Shown piece by piece: positions 6,907 through 14,326 of a DNA stretch of 31,092 nt. The translations under genes were made by a program, and so were the position numbers. The notes under the pieces were generated by a model, which worked only from the letters and a program-made list of their open reading frames with translations, was not told the DNA's origin and ran no database searches. Source of the stretch: JALZBN01 sp035525375 (GTDB lineage: Bacteria; Actinomycetota; Acidimicrobiia; Acidimicrobiales; AC-14); the NCBI GenBank assembly GCA_035525375.1, contig DATLEI010000037.1:1-31092 (forward strand), read 5' to 3'. Position 1 is the first letter of the stretch, and every line of letters begins with the position of its first letter.

Positions 6907-8425
6907 CGCTTGCGCTGAACGACGAGTTGTCGCCGAGTGCGGTGACCCACACCAGGACGGCTGCCCCGTTATGGGACTTCAAGTCGAAGGTCGCCTCGCC
7001 GTCGATGCCGTCCTTCGTTGCGACCGGCGCCCCCCATGTGTCGAGGCTGTCCTTGGGGGAATCGGCGACGTAGACACTCGCAGCCCAACCCCGGTTGGGT
7101 GACGACACCTGTAACTCGTCGAGCTTCTGTGACTGATCAAGATCGAGTACGAATCCGACGCCGGTCTTGATCGCCCCAAACTGGCCGTTGTTGTACCGCT
7201 CGGTCGACCAGGTTGTCGCCGTGTCGCCGTCAATGAGGTTGGCCAGCTCGTTGTCGTGTTCGCCACCGTCGCCCTCGGGATCGAACGCCGACACGTTTGT
7301 CACCTGTGCTGGTTGTGCCTTCGACGATCCACCATCGGGCAAGTCGAGAAGGTTCTGGCCTGTCTCCGACCGGGCGAACAGCACGCCGACGACACTGAGG
7401 GTGATAGCGAGGATGACGATCAGGACGACTGGAACGAGCCATGAGCGCTCACTGTCGCGAAACTTCGGGACGCCGCCTGGTGGCGTGATCTCCCGATTGC
7501 TAGTGGGCGCAGCGTCGTCGGCGCGAAGGTCGACCGAGAGCAGGGCCGTCTGTAGCTGCCCTGCCGTCGCGTAGCGGTTGGCGGGACTCTTGGCCATGGC
7601 CCGGAGCACGACTGATTCCAGCGACCGTGGGATGCCGGCGCGCACTTGGCGAGGCGGAAGCGGAGTGCCCGAAAGGTGTTGCAGGGCAACGGCTACATCG
7701 GTCTCGCCCGCGTACGGCGCCCGGCCGCAGACCATCTCATAAAGGACGACGCCGAGGGCATAGACGTCGGATCGTCCGTCGACCGGTTCTCCATTGACCT
7801 GCTCGGGGGAGAGGTACTTGGCCGTGCCCACGATCGCGCCGCTCTGGGTGAGGTCACTGGTGCTCGTCGGCGACTTCCCACCAGGGACGGGTCCTGCGCC
7901 GGTGGCGTCTTCGATGGCCTCGATAGCCGCCTTGGCGATACCGAAATCGGCCACCTTGGCCCGGCCGTCGTCGCACAGAAGGATGTTGGCCGGCTTCACA
8001 TCGCGGTGAATAACACCGGCTCGGTGGGCGTAGTTGAGGGCGTCGGCGACCTGGGCACCGATGTCGATGACCCGGCGCGGGCTCATCGGCCCTTCGTCGG
8101 ACAGCACCTGTCGCAACGTGCGCCCGTGCACCAACTCCATGACGATGAATGCGACATCCCCGTCGGTACCAGTGTCGTAGGTCGCAACAACGTTCGGATG
8201 GGCAAGGCGGGCGGCGGCGATGGCCTCGCGCCGGAACCGCTCCAAAAACGACTCATCCTGGGCGAGGTGGGAATGGAGCACCTTCACCGCCACGGCCCGA
8301 CCCAGGGTCTCGTCGTGTGCCTCCCAGACCTCGGCCATGGCCCCGCGGGCGATCGGCCGGACGATCCGGTAGCGACCAACGAGAACGCGCTCCTCGTCGA
8401 CGCTACGGGAGGCCTCGGTGGTCAC
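6887..8425 (-). CDS. Transmembrane Ser/Thr protein kinase with extracellular discoidin-like domain
   Basis: 512 residues. The N-terminal PknB-type kinase domain (about 16-275) has all catalytic elements: the Lys in AVAVKVLH, HRDVKPANILL, DFG in VADFGIAK, and an activation segment rich in Ser/Thr ending GTAKYLSPEQ. A transmembrane helix (WLVPVVLIVILAITLSVVGVLFA, about 330-352) leads to an outer domain of about 135 residues (ANLIDGDTATTWSTERYNNGQFG ... GFVLDLDQSQKLDELQVSSP) resembling an F5/8-type C (galactose-binding-like) fold. In mycobacteria this kinase/outer-domain architecture is fused behind MviN/MurJ as a pseudokinase (Rv3910); here it stands alone and looks active. Co-transcription with the sigma/anti-sigma pair suggests shared envelope-stress signalling. 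Confidence 0.92.
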   Translation of the reverse strand: MTTEASRSVDEERVLVGRYRIVRPIARGAMAEVWEAHDETLGRAVAVKVLHSHLAQDESFLERFRREAIAAARLAHPNVVATYDTGTDGDVAFIVMELVHGRTLRQVLSDEGPMSPRRVIDIGAQVADALNYAHRAGVIHRDVKPANILLCDDGRAKVADFGIAKAAIEAIEDATGAGPVPGGKSPTSTSDLTQSGAIVGTAKYLSPEQVNGEPVDGRSDVYALGVVLYEMVCGRAPYAGETDVAVALQHLSGTPLPPRQVRAGIPRSLESVVLRAMAKSPANRYATAGQLQTALLSVDLRADDAAPTSNREITPPGGVPKFRDSERSWLVPVVLIVILAITLSVVGVLFARSETGQNLLDLPDGGSSKAQPAQVTNVSAFDPEGDGGEHDNELANLIDGDTATTWSTERYNNGQFGAIKTGVGFVLDLDQSQKLDELQVSSPNRGWAASVYVADSPKDSLDTWGAPVATKDGIDGEATFDLKSHNGAAVLVWVTALGDNSSFSASDVRLTT

Positions 8426-8434
8426 CTTCTTGGC

Positions 8435-9277
8435 CTAGCCTTTTACCTGGAAAGCCACACCTACACAGCGAGGGCCGGCATGGGTGCCGATGACGGCCCC
8501 GAGGTCGGCGACGATCACCCGCTCCCGCGGCACCTGAGGAGCCAGGAGGCTGATGAGCTTGTCGACATCGGGCGCCTCGCCGTGGATCACGGCGACCTCG
8601 TCGACCGACGGACGGGCCTTGACCTGCTCCGCGAGCCAGCTGAAGGCCCGTGCCCTCGTTCGCTGCTTGGGCCCGGGCTCGACCGCGCCATCCTGCACCT
8701 CGATGATCGGCTTGATCGACAGGAGGGATCCGAGGAGCGACTGCGCCTTGCCGATTCGCCCCCCCTTCTTCAGATTCTCCAGGGTGTCGAGGGTGCCGTA
8801 GACCCGGGTGCGCTTCGCGGAGTCGATCGCGATCGCGGTGACCTCCTCGAGATCGCTTCCCGCCGCGGCGGCGCGTGCCGCTTCGAGGACGATCATTCCC
8901 AGGCCCATGGTCACCGAGAGCGAGTCGACGACATTGACAGGGATCTCGCCCTGAACCGCTTTGGCGCCGGCCACCGCGGAGTCGCGCGTCGCCGATAGCT
9001 TCGACGACAGGTTGATGCAGACGACTCCGTCGAATCCTTCTTTGTGGGCCTCGCGGAAGACCTGCTCGAATGAACCGGGTGAGGGCGCCGCCGTCTCGGG
9101 CAGAACCGGGGACGCTGCGCACCGGGCCCAGAACTCCTTGGGTGACAGGTCGAGACGGTCGAAGAGTTCCTCTTCACCGAACCTGATGGCGAGTGGGACG
9201 ACAGTGATTCCCTTCTCCGCGGCCAGGTCAACTGGGAGATCGCAGCTGCTGTCGGTCACGATCTTGATGTTGCTCAT
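8435..9277 (-). CDS. DegV family fatty-acid-binding protein
   Basis: 280 residues matching the DegV family. The N-terminal IVTDSSCDLP motif, the fatty-acid-carboxylate loop ETAAPSPGSF (about 61-70), and the C-terminal domain of EDD fold (ERVIVADLGAVIGTHAGPRCVGVAF) are present. DegV proteins bind a fatty acid and in some Gram-positive bacteria pass it to acyl-phosphate kinases. The ATG at 9277 overlaps the stop of leader ORF B (ATGA), which fixes the start. The stop lies 9 nt before the kinase start. The cluster position corresponds to where murJ sits in mycobacteria. Confidence 0.92.
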   Translation of the reverse strand: MSNIKIVTDSSCDLPVDLAAEKGITVVPLAIRFGEEELFDRLDLSPKEFWARCAASPVLPETAAPSPGSFEQVFREAHKEGFDGVVCINLSSKLSATRDSAVAGAKAVQGEIPVNVVDSLSVTMGLGMIVLEAARAAAAGSDLEEVTAIAIDSAKRTRVYGTLDTLENLKKGGRIGKAQSLLGSLLSIKPIIEVQDGAVEPGPKQRTRARAFSWLAEQVKARPSVDEVAVIHGEAPDVDKLISLLAPQVPRERVIVADLGAVIGTHAGPRCVGVAFQVKG

Positions 9278-9327
9278 GGGGCCGCCGCCTTCGGCGCCTG
9301 CCCCGCTGAGCGGGGCGCGGTGCTCAT
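9274..9327 (-). CDS. 17-residue leader peptide, copy B (upstream of degV)
   Basis: ORF reading MSTAPRSAGQAPKAAAP and then TGA, overlapping the degV start as ATGA. Against copy A it differs at five bases over 54 without any indel; two of the four changed codons are synonymous (AGC/AGT, ACC/ACA). The same hairpin (CCCCGCTCAGCGGGG) covers codons 5-9, and a GAAGG sequence sits in codons 12-13. There is no good Shine-Dalgarno before this ORF itself; a conserved GCGAACCA or ACGAACCA box precedes the ATG. Confidence 0.6.
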   Translation of the reverse strand: MSTAPRSAGQAPKAAAP

Positions 9328-9356
9328 TGGTTCGTTTACCTTCGGCTCGCTCACGT
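9274..9356 (-). repeat. Dispersed leader repeat, copy B
   Basis: Element of about 83 bp filling the gap between the DUF6049 stop (9362) and degV. On the reverse strand it begins ACGTGAGCGAGC, identical to the first 12 bases of copy C, and continues to CGAACCA and the leader ATG. Confidence 0.8.
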
Positions 9357-9361
9357 GTGTC

Positions 9362-11344
9362 TCACTTCTCCTCCGTTTCGGGCGTCCGCCGTTCTCGCAA
9401 GGCGTGGCGTCCCCACCAGATGGCGAGGAACATCGCCGCCCCGAGAGACACGAGAAGACTTACTCCTGACGCTGCAGTAGACCGGACAGTAAGGCGCGTT
9501 CGTCCGATCACGAGATTGCCATCTGGGGACTCCAGCGTGATGCGCATCGGAAACGCGCCGGACGTGCGGGACTCGACTGCGAAGCGCTGTGTCGTGTTTC
9601 GACGGACGAGGTCGATGGTCTGGGTTGTACCCCTAGGGAACGCAAGCTTGTCGCTCTGCACCTTGACGACGACCCTGGCCGGAGACCCGGTGCGATTCTG
9701 AAAGGTGACCGGGATCTCACCCGTACGTGCCGTCAGGGTGATGGATCGCCCCCGCGGCATCTCGATCTGGGCGAGCTGCGAGTCGATTGCCTTCTGGACC
9801 GAATCGACGAGGGGCTGGCGTTGGCGCGCCGACCGCAACTCGCTCGACTCAGTGGCGAGCAGTCGGTTCTCGAGTTGGGCCCGCATGGGCGCTGCCGATC
9901 CGAGGATGCTGCCAAGGGCATCGAGGCGCCGGCGCGCGAGGCGCAGGTCGGGGGCGACCTCGGCGAGCCCCGGGCTCGGCGTCGACGCGAGCGTGCGGAG
10001 CAGCGGCGCACCGTTTCCCGTTGTCGCCGGCGGCACCGAAGTGAATAGTTGATCCAGGGAAACAGACTCGAGGATCGGACTCTGGTTCAAACCCGCCATG
10101 AGTGTGTCCACGAACTGCCGGCTCGGCTGCCAGGTGCGAGGAGCAAGGGCGACAGTGCCTCGCCGGTCACCCCCGGGCTTGTCGAGATAGAGGACGGCGA
10201 GGTCGGCGAGAAGGTGGTTTGCCTGCAAGACGGGCGTTACGGGGTCACCCAGATGAGCGGCGAGCCCGGCGTCCGCCGAGAGGGCCTCGGCGGTCGTGCC
10301 GGTCTTGGAACCGAGACGGAAGGGCTGAGTGATGGTGAGCTTCTGGTCAGGAACGGTGCTCAGTGTCGCGTCGGTGGCCACCACCCGGTCGACGCCCCGA
10401 CTGGCAAGTTCGTTCAGAGACGCCTGATCCAAGCCCTCGTCGGCGAGCCACATCCGGTTGTCGGGCTTCACGTGGAGGACTTCGCTGACCGTTGCCGGGC
10501 CTCGGGTTATCTGGGTCTCAGCGTCGCTGTCGAGCCCGGCGGCGCGGAGGCTGGGCAGGTTCACGGGTACGAACGACGTGTTGAGGACCGTGAGTTCCGT
10601 CGCGACCCGACGCAAGCCGGCGAGCACAGCCGCTGATCGCTCGTCGGCGCTGGACGCGAGCCCAGCCAGGGTTTCCGCGGTCGGGGCCAGCGCGATGGGC
10701 GCGCCCCGAACGGCATCGAGGGTCTGGACCAGGGATGCCAGATCGTCGATCCCTTCGAGCGGACGCAATCCCTTTGCCGAACTTCCGGTGGGTGAGTGGA
10801 TGGGAAGTACGAGCGCCATGCCCAACTTGGTGCCGGTGTGGGTGGTGGGAAGGTAGACGAGGTGAGTCGTGAACTTGTCGAGCACTCGACCCGCGCCCCG
10901 TTCTCGCAGCTCGACTCGAACTGGGTAGACACCGTCCTCGCGTCCGAGCGACAGCCGGCTGCTGTCACGGGGCAACGACGGATCCTCCACCTTGACCGAA
11001 ACCGTGACTTGACCCGAGGCATCAGGGGCGAGCGAGGAGAGCGAAGTTGCCTGCGTCGTGATGCTCGGCTGGGTAACCCGGTCGTGCACCGTCAGCGCGA
11101 ACTCGGACCGGGTGGCGACGGGCTCATAGACGGTCACCGCGATCTCCAAGTTCCTCTGCGGCCCTTCGCCGCGGTCGACGCGTAAGACGAGGCTCAGCTC
11201 ACCGCCGGCGCTCACCCATGGGCTCTGGGAAACCAGGACGACCTTGTCCGATGGCGCTTGTGCCACTGCCGGCGCTGGCGTAGCAGTACCGGCGAGAGCG
11301 GCGACTGCCGCGATGACGCCCCGGGTGGCCCGGCGGGCGTTCAA
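9362..11344 (-). CDS. DUF6049 family exported envelope protein
   Basis: 660 residues. An N-terminal signal peptide (RRATRGVIAAVAALAGTATPAPAVAQA) is followed by a large extracytoplasmic region. One transmembrane helix near the C-terminus (GVSLLVSLGAAMFLAIWWG, about 627-645) ends in a short charged cytoplasmic tail. This is the Rv3909-like protein found next to murJ/mviN in actinobacteria; its biochemical role is unknown but context points to cell-envelope assembly. The start is TTG at 11344, whose bases overlap the stop of the GNAT gene (TTGA), so it probably depends on coupled translation. Confidence 0.85.
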   Translation of the reverse strand: MNARRATRGVIAAVAALAGTATPAPAVAQAPSDKVVLVSQSPWVSAGGELSLVLRVDRGEGPQRNLEIAVTVYEPVATRSEFALTVHDRVTQPSITTQATSLSSLAPDASGQVTVSVKVEDPSLPRDSSRLSLGREDGVYPVRVELRERGAGRVLDKFTTHLVYLPTTHTGTKLGMALVLPIHSPTGSSAKGLRPLEGIDDLASLVQTLDAVRGAPIALAPTAETLAGLASSADERSAAVLAGLRRVATELTVLNTSFVPVNLPSLRAAGLDSDAETQITRGPATVSEVLHVKPDNRMWLADEGLDQASLNELASRGVDRVVATDATLSTVPDQKLTITQPFRLGSKTGTTAEALSADAGLAAHLGDPVTPVLQANHLLADLAVLYLDKPGGDRRGTVALAPRTWQPSRQFVDTLMAGLNQSPILESVSLDQLFTSVPPATTGNGAPLLRTLASTPSPGLAEVAPDLRLARRRLDALGSILGSAAPMRAQLENRLLATESSELRSARQRQPLVDSVQKAIDSQLAQIEMPRGRSITLTARTGEIPVTFQNRTGSPARVVVKVQSDKLAFPRGTTQTIDLVRRNTTQRFAVESRTSGAFPMRITLESPDGNLVIGRTRLTVRSTAASGVSLLVSLGAAMFLAIWWGRHALRERRTPETEEK

Positions 11345-12057
11345 AGGAGGTCTCGGCGAAATACGATGAGGTCGGACGGCGCGGGCCGGAAGCCGAGATG
11401 CCTGTAAAACGAGAGCGCGGTCTCATTGCCCTGCTGGGTATTGACGATCGCACTACGCACTCGGCGGCGGCGGAGCCAGTGGAGGCCGTCGAGCGCGAGG
11501 GCCCGGCCAAGGCCGTGGCCCTGGTGATCGGGGTGAACCGCGAGCCGCTGCACGTAGCCGGCGCGCCCGGCGCGCCCGGTGATCGCATACCCGACAGCTC
11601 GTTGCAACCCGTCCGGCGCTATGACCCGGAAACGGGCTGTGGGAGTCGCGGCGACTGCCTGCTCCAGGCCGGCCCGGTCAAGCTGCCAGAACGGGGGAAA
11701 GCTGACGGCGTCGACGGCGAGCACATGGACCCAGTCGTTGCGCCCCACTCGGCGGGGCGACGGAGTCGCCGCTGCCGCCGGGAGGTGGGCGAGGTCGTGG
11801 GTGAGCAGGCGCAGTCGCTCGTGCTCGTGGAAGCCGAGTGCGACGAAGGCGTGCGACTCGGTGGGTGCGAGCGCGGCAGTGACGACGCTGGCGAACCCTT
11901 GGCCCGAGAGCTCGTTGAGACAGCGCCTGAGGAATGGTGTCGAGGGGGCCGGTGCATCGGGTACGGGTGCGAGATAGGCGACGCGCTCGTCGGCCTGCCA
12001 GGTTCCGGCGCGCAGTCGCTCGGAGCCGGATGCCAGGACTTCGACCGTAGTTCTCAC
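11341..12057 (-). CDS. GNAT-family N-acetyltransferase, probably tandem-fold
   Basis: 238 residues from GTG 12057; the frame continues to an ATG at 12153 (270 residues), but that extension is basic, low-complexity and not GNAT-like. The C-terminal half is a full GNAT fold with the acetyl-CoA loop VQRLAVHPDHQGHGLGRAL and the C-terminal NETALSFYRHLGF. The N-terminal half (ALAPTESHAFVALGFHEHERLRLL) looks like the end of a second, degenerate GNAT unit. Substrate unknown. In mycobacteria the position next to pcnA is taken by the NUDIX hydrolase MutT4. It heads the long reverse-strand unit running to the anti-sigma gene. Confidence 0.85.
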   Translation of the reverse strand: MRTTVEVLASGSERLRAGTWQADERVAYLAPVPDAPAPSTPFLRRCLNELSGQGFASVVTAALAPTESHAFVALGFHEHERLRLLTHDLAHLPAAAATPSPRRVGRNDWVHVLAVDAVSFPPFWQLDRAGLEQAVAATPTARFRVIAPDGLQRAVGYAITGRAGRAGYVQRLAVHPDHQGHGLGRALALDGLHWLRRRRVRSAIVNTQQGNETALSFYRHLGFRPAPSDLIVFRRDLL

Positions 12058-12177
12058 GGTGTGTTCCAACCGCTCAGTGGACCGCGTCGGCACACGGCAC
12101 ACAGGCGAAAGGTCACCTCCGGAGGATACCGGGCGTCCACGGCGCGCCGGCATCAGAGCGTGTATTCGACTGGCCTC

Positions 12178-12200
12178 CGAAGGCGCGCCGGTAGCCTTCG
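12178..12200 (+). promoter_or_regulatory. Inverted repeat spanning the -10 of the CCA-adding enzyme gene
   Basis: CGAAGGC (12178-12184) and GCCTTCG (12194-12200) are perfect inverted 7-mers around a 9-nt spacer. The -10-like TAGCCT (12192-12197) overlaps the right arm and ends 9 nt before the ATG at 12207. The repeat may be an operator; if transcription starts at the ATG it would not be in the mRNA. Confidence 0.35.
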
Positions 12201-12206
12201 AACCCG

Positions 12207-13628
12207 ATGGTTCCCGACCGCCTCCTGCCGCTCGTTGACGAGACGCGTCCGCTCGCAGAGCGATTCGAGCGCGCCGGAAAGCGCTTGTACCTGGTGGGCG
12301 GGAGCGTTCGCGATGCCATCCTGGGCCGTGATCTGGCCGAGGTGGATCTCGATTTCACAACTGACGCCAGGCCCGACGGGATCGAGAAGATCGTCTCGGG
12401 CTGGGCCGACGCGGTGTGGACCCAGGGGAAGCGCTTCGGCACCATCGGCTGCTCGAAGAGCGGCCGGGCGTACGAGATCACCACCCACCGGGCCGAGGCG
12501 TATCACCCCGACTCCCGCAAGCCCGACGTCGAGTTTGCCGACGCGGTCGAGCCCGACCTTTCCCGCCGAGACTTCACGGTCAACGCCATGGCGCTGGTGT
12601 TGCCCGAGTTGGAGCTGGTCGACCCGTTCGGCGGGGTCGCCGATCTCGGCGCGCGCCGGCTGCGCACGCCCCTCGCCCCCGAAGAGTCCTTCACCGACGA
12701 CCCGCTGCGCATGTTGCGCGCCGCCCGCTTCATTGCTGGGTTCGGCCTGGTCCCCGATTCCGACCTCGTCACAGCAGTTCGGGCCCTCCGGTCACGGTTG
12801 GAGATCGTTTCCGCGGAGAGGCTCCGCGATGAGCTCGACAAACTGCTGGTCGTTGACGAGCCCGGCAAGGGGTTGTGGTTCCTCGTGGAAACCGGTCTGG
12901 CCGAAGCGTTCCTGCCCGAGCTGCCCGCCCTTGCGCTGGAGCAGGACCCGATCCAGCGTCACAAGGACGTGCTCGCCCACACGATCGCAGTTGTGGAGCG
13001 GGCGAATCTCCCGGACCCCGGTGACCGGGAGCCGGGAGCTGGCCCGGCGCGGCATGACAAGGTGCTGCGGCTGGCAGCGCTGCTCCATGACATCGGCAAG
13101 CCCAAAACCCGCTCGTTCGGACGCAACGGGGTGTCGTTCCATCATCATGAAGTGGTCGGGGCGAGGATGGCCGAGGAGCGCATGCGCGCCCTCCGCTATC
13201 CCGTGACCGAGATCGCCGAGGTGCGCCGCCTGGTCGAGCTGCATCTCCGGTTCCATGGGTACGGCACGGGCTGGACCGACAGTGCGGTACGCCGTTACGC
13301 CAACGACGCCGGTCCTCTACTGGCGCGCCTCAACGCCTTGACACGGGCGGACTGCACGACTCGCAACGAAGCCAAGGCGCGAGCCCTGGCCGAGCGCATG
13401 GACAAGCTCGAGGAGCGCATTGCGGTTCTGCGCGAGCAGGAGGAGATCGAAAGCATCCGTCCCGATCTCGACGGGAACCAGATCATGGAACACCTGGGGA
13501 TTGGCCCAGGTCGCGCCGTGGGCGAGGCGCGCAACTTCCTGCTCGAACTCCGGCTCGAAGACGGCCCGATGAGCGACGAGGACGCCTACCGCCGCCTCGA
13601 CGACTGGTGGGCGTCCCGGTCTGGCTAG
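12207..13628 (+). CDS. CCA tRNA nucleotidyltransferase / poly(A) polymerase family with HD domain
   Basis: 473 residues. The class II nucleotidyltransferase head has LVGGSVRDAILG (31-42), the metal-binding DLDFTTDA, and RRDFTVNAMA. The RNA-binding neck (FTDDPLRMLRAARFIAGFGL ... ISAERLRDEL-type motif) and an HD phosphohydrolase domain (LLHDIGKPKTR, HHHEVVGARM, VELHLRFHGY) follow. It adds or repairs the 3' CCA of tRNA; this actinobacterial type is annotated pcnA (Rv3907c) in mycobacteria. ATG 12207 follows a -10 TAGCCT by 9 nt. Its stop codon shares the palindrome CTAG with the stop of the convergent methyltransferase gene. Confidence 0.94.
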   Translation: MVPDRLLPLVDETRPLAERFERAGKRLYLVGGSVRDAILGRDLAEVDLDFTTDARPDGIEKIVSGWADAVWTQGKRFGTIGCSKSGRAYEITTHRAEAYHPDSRKPDVEFADAVEPDLSRRDFTVNAMALVLPELELVDPFGGVADLGARRLRTPLAPEESFTDDPLRMLRAARFIAGFGLVPDSDLVTAVRALRSRLEIVSAERLRDELDKLLVVDEPGKGLWFLVETGLAEAFLPELPALALEQDPIQRHKDVLAHTIAVVERANLPDPGDREPGAGPARHDKVLRLAALLHDIGKPKTRSFGRNGVSFHHHEVVGARMAEERMRALRYPVTEIAEVRRLVELHLRFHGYGTGWTDSAVRRYANDAGPLLARLNALTRADCTTRNEAKARALAERMDKLEERIAVLREQEEIESIRPDLDGNQIMEHLGIGPGRAVGEARNFLLELRLEDGPMSDEDAYRRLDDWWASRSG

Positions 13629-14326
13629 AGGCCTTCTTTGCGCGCCCTCACTACGAGCGTCGGGGGGAGCCAGGGTGCCTTTACGCCGCGCCGCCGTTGA
13701 GGCTCGGGCTCCAGCAGGAGGTCGACGTGGAAGTTGGCCCGGCTCAGGCCTGAAAAGAGGTCGGAGATGGTGTGCACGTAGGCGGCGAACGGGGCGCTGT
13801 CGGTTTCGTAGTCGATGCGCGACTTGTCGAAGTACGAGCGTCGAAGGATCGGCGGTTGATCGGGTTGCTCGTCGAGCAGGACTGACGCCGGGTGCATGAC
13901 GGAGAAGACGAACGGCGCCCCTTCCTTCAACACTCGATGCACTTGGCGGAAGATCCGGTTGATGTCCTCAACGAGGCTGAGGGCGTAGGTCGAAAAGACG
14001 ATGTCGATGCTCTCCGCTCGGACGAACGCGAGGTCGGCGAGGTCGCCCTCGTGCAGCTCGACCTTGACGCCGTCACGTTCGCTGAGCCGGCGCGCCGCGG
14101 TGAGTTGTTCCGGCGAGAAATCGATGGCAATTGCATGGGCTCCCTGGGCGGCAAAGGCCACCGAGCACCGGCCGCTGCCACAGCCCAGTTCCAGTACCCG
14201 CTTTTCGGCGACAGGCCCGAGCAGCCGCAGCTCGGCTTCGGTCTCGATGTCGGGCCCGTAGCGGACCTCGACCGGTTGCTCGATTGAGACGGGATCACGG
14301 TTCCAGGTAGCGGCGGTTGGGGTCAC
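13625..14326 (-). CDS. Class I SAM-dependent methyltransferase
   Basis: 233 residues from GTG 14326. SAM-binding motif I is VLELGCGSGRCSVAFA, followed by the acidic IAIDFSPEQL, then VFSTYALSLVEDINRIFRQVHRVLKEGAPFVFSVMHP, a typical Methyltransf_11 layout. The frame extends to 14470, but that part lies over the inositol-phosphate synthase gene and is basic. GTG 14326 overlaps the stop of that gene (GTGA) and is the better start. Substrate unknown. It is the last gene of the padR-ino1-methyltransferase operon. Confidence 0.88.
   Translation of the reverse strand: MTPTAATWNRDPVSIEQPVEVRYGPDIETEAELRLLGPVAEKRVLELGCGSGRCSVAFAAQGAHAIAIDFSPEQLTAARRLSERDGVKVELHEGDLADLAFVRAESIDIVFSTYALSLVEDINRIFRQVHRVLKEGAPFVFSVMHPASVLLDEQPDQPPILRRSYFDKSRIDYETDSAPFAAYVHTISDLFSGLSRANFHVDLLLEPEPQRRRGVKAPWLPPTLVVRARKEGL

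Noticed and set aside
7646..8998. 450-codon forward ORF opposite the kinase and degV
   Set aside because: Antisense shadow of two genes with clear catalytic motifs; its translation is low-complexity, His/Asp/Gly-rich, and crosses the boundary between two real genes.
11398..13206. 602-codon forward ORF over the GNAT and CCA-adding enzyme genes
   Set aside because: It spans an antisense gene, an intergenic promoter and a different frame of the CCA-adding enzyme; the translation is Arg/Ser/Pro-rich with no domain.
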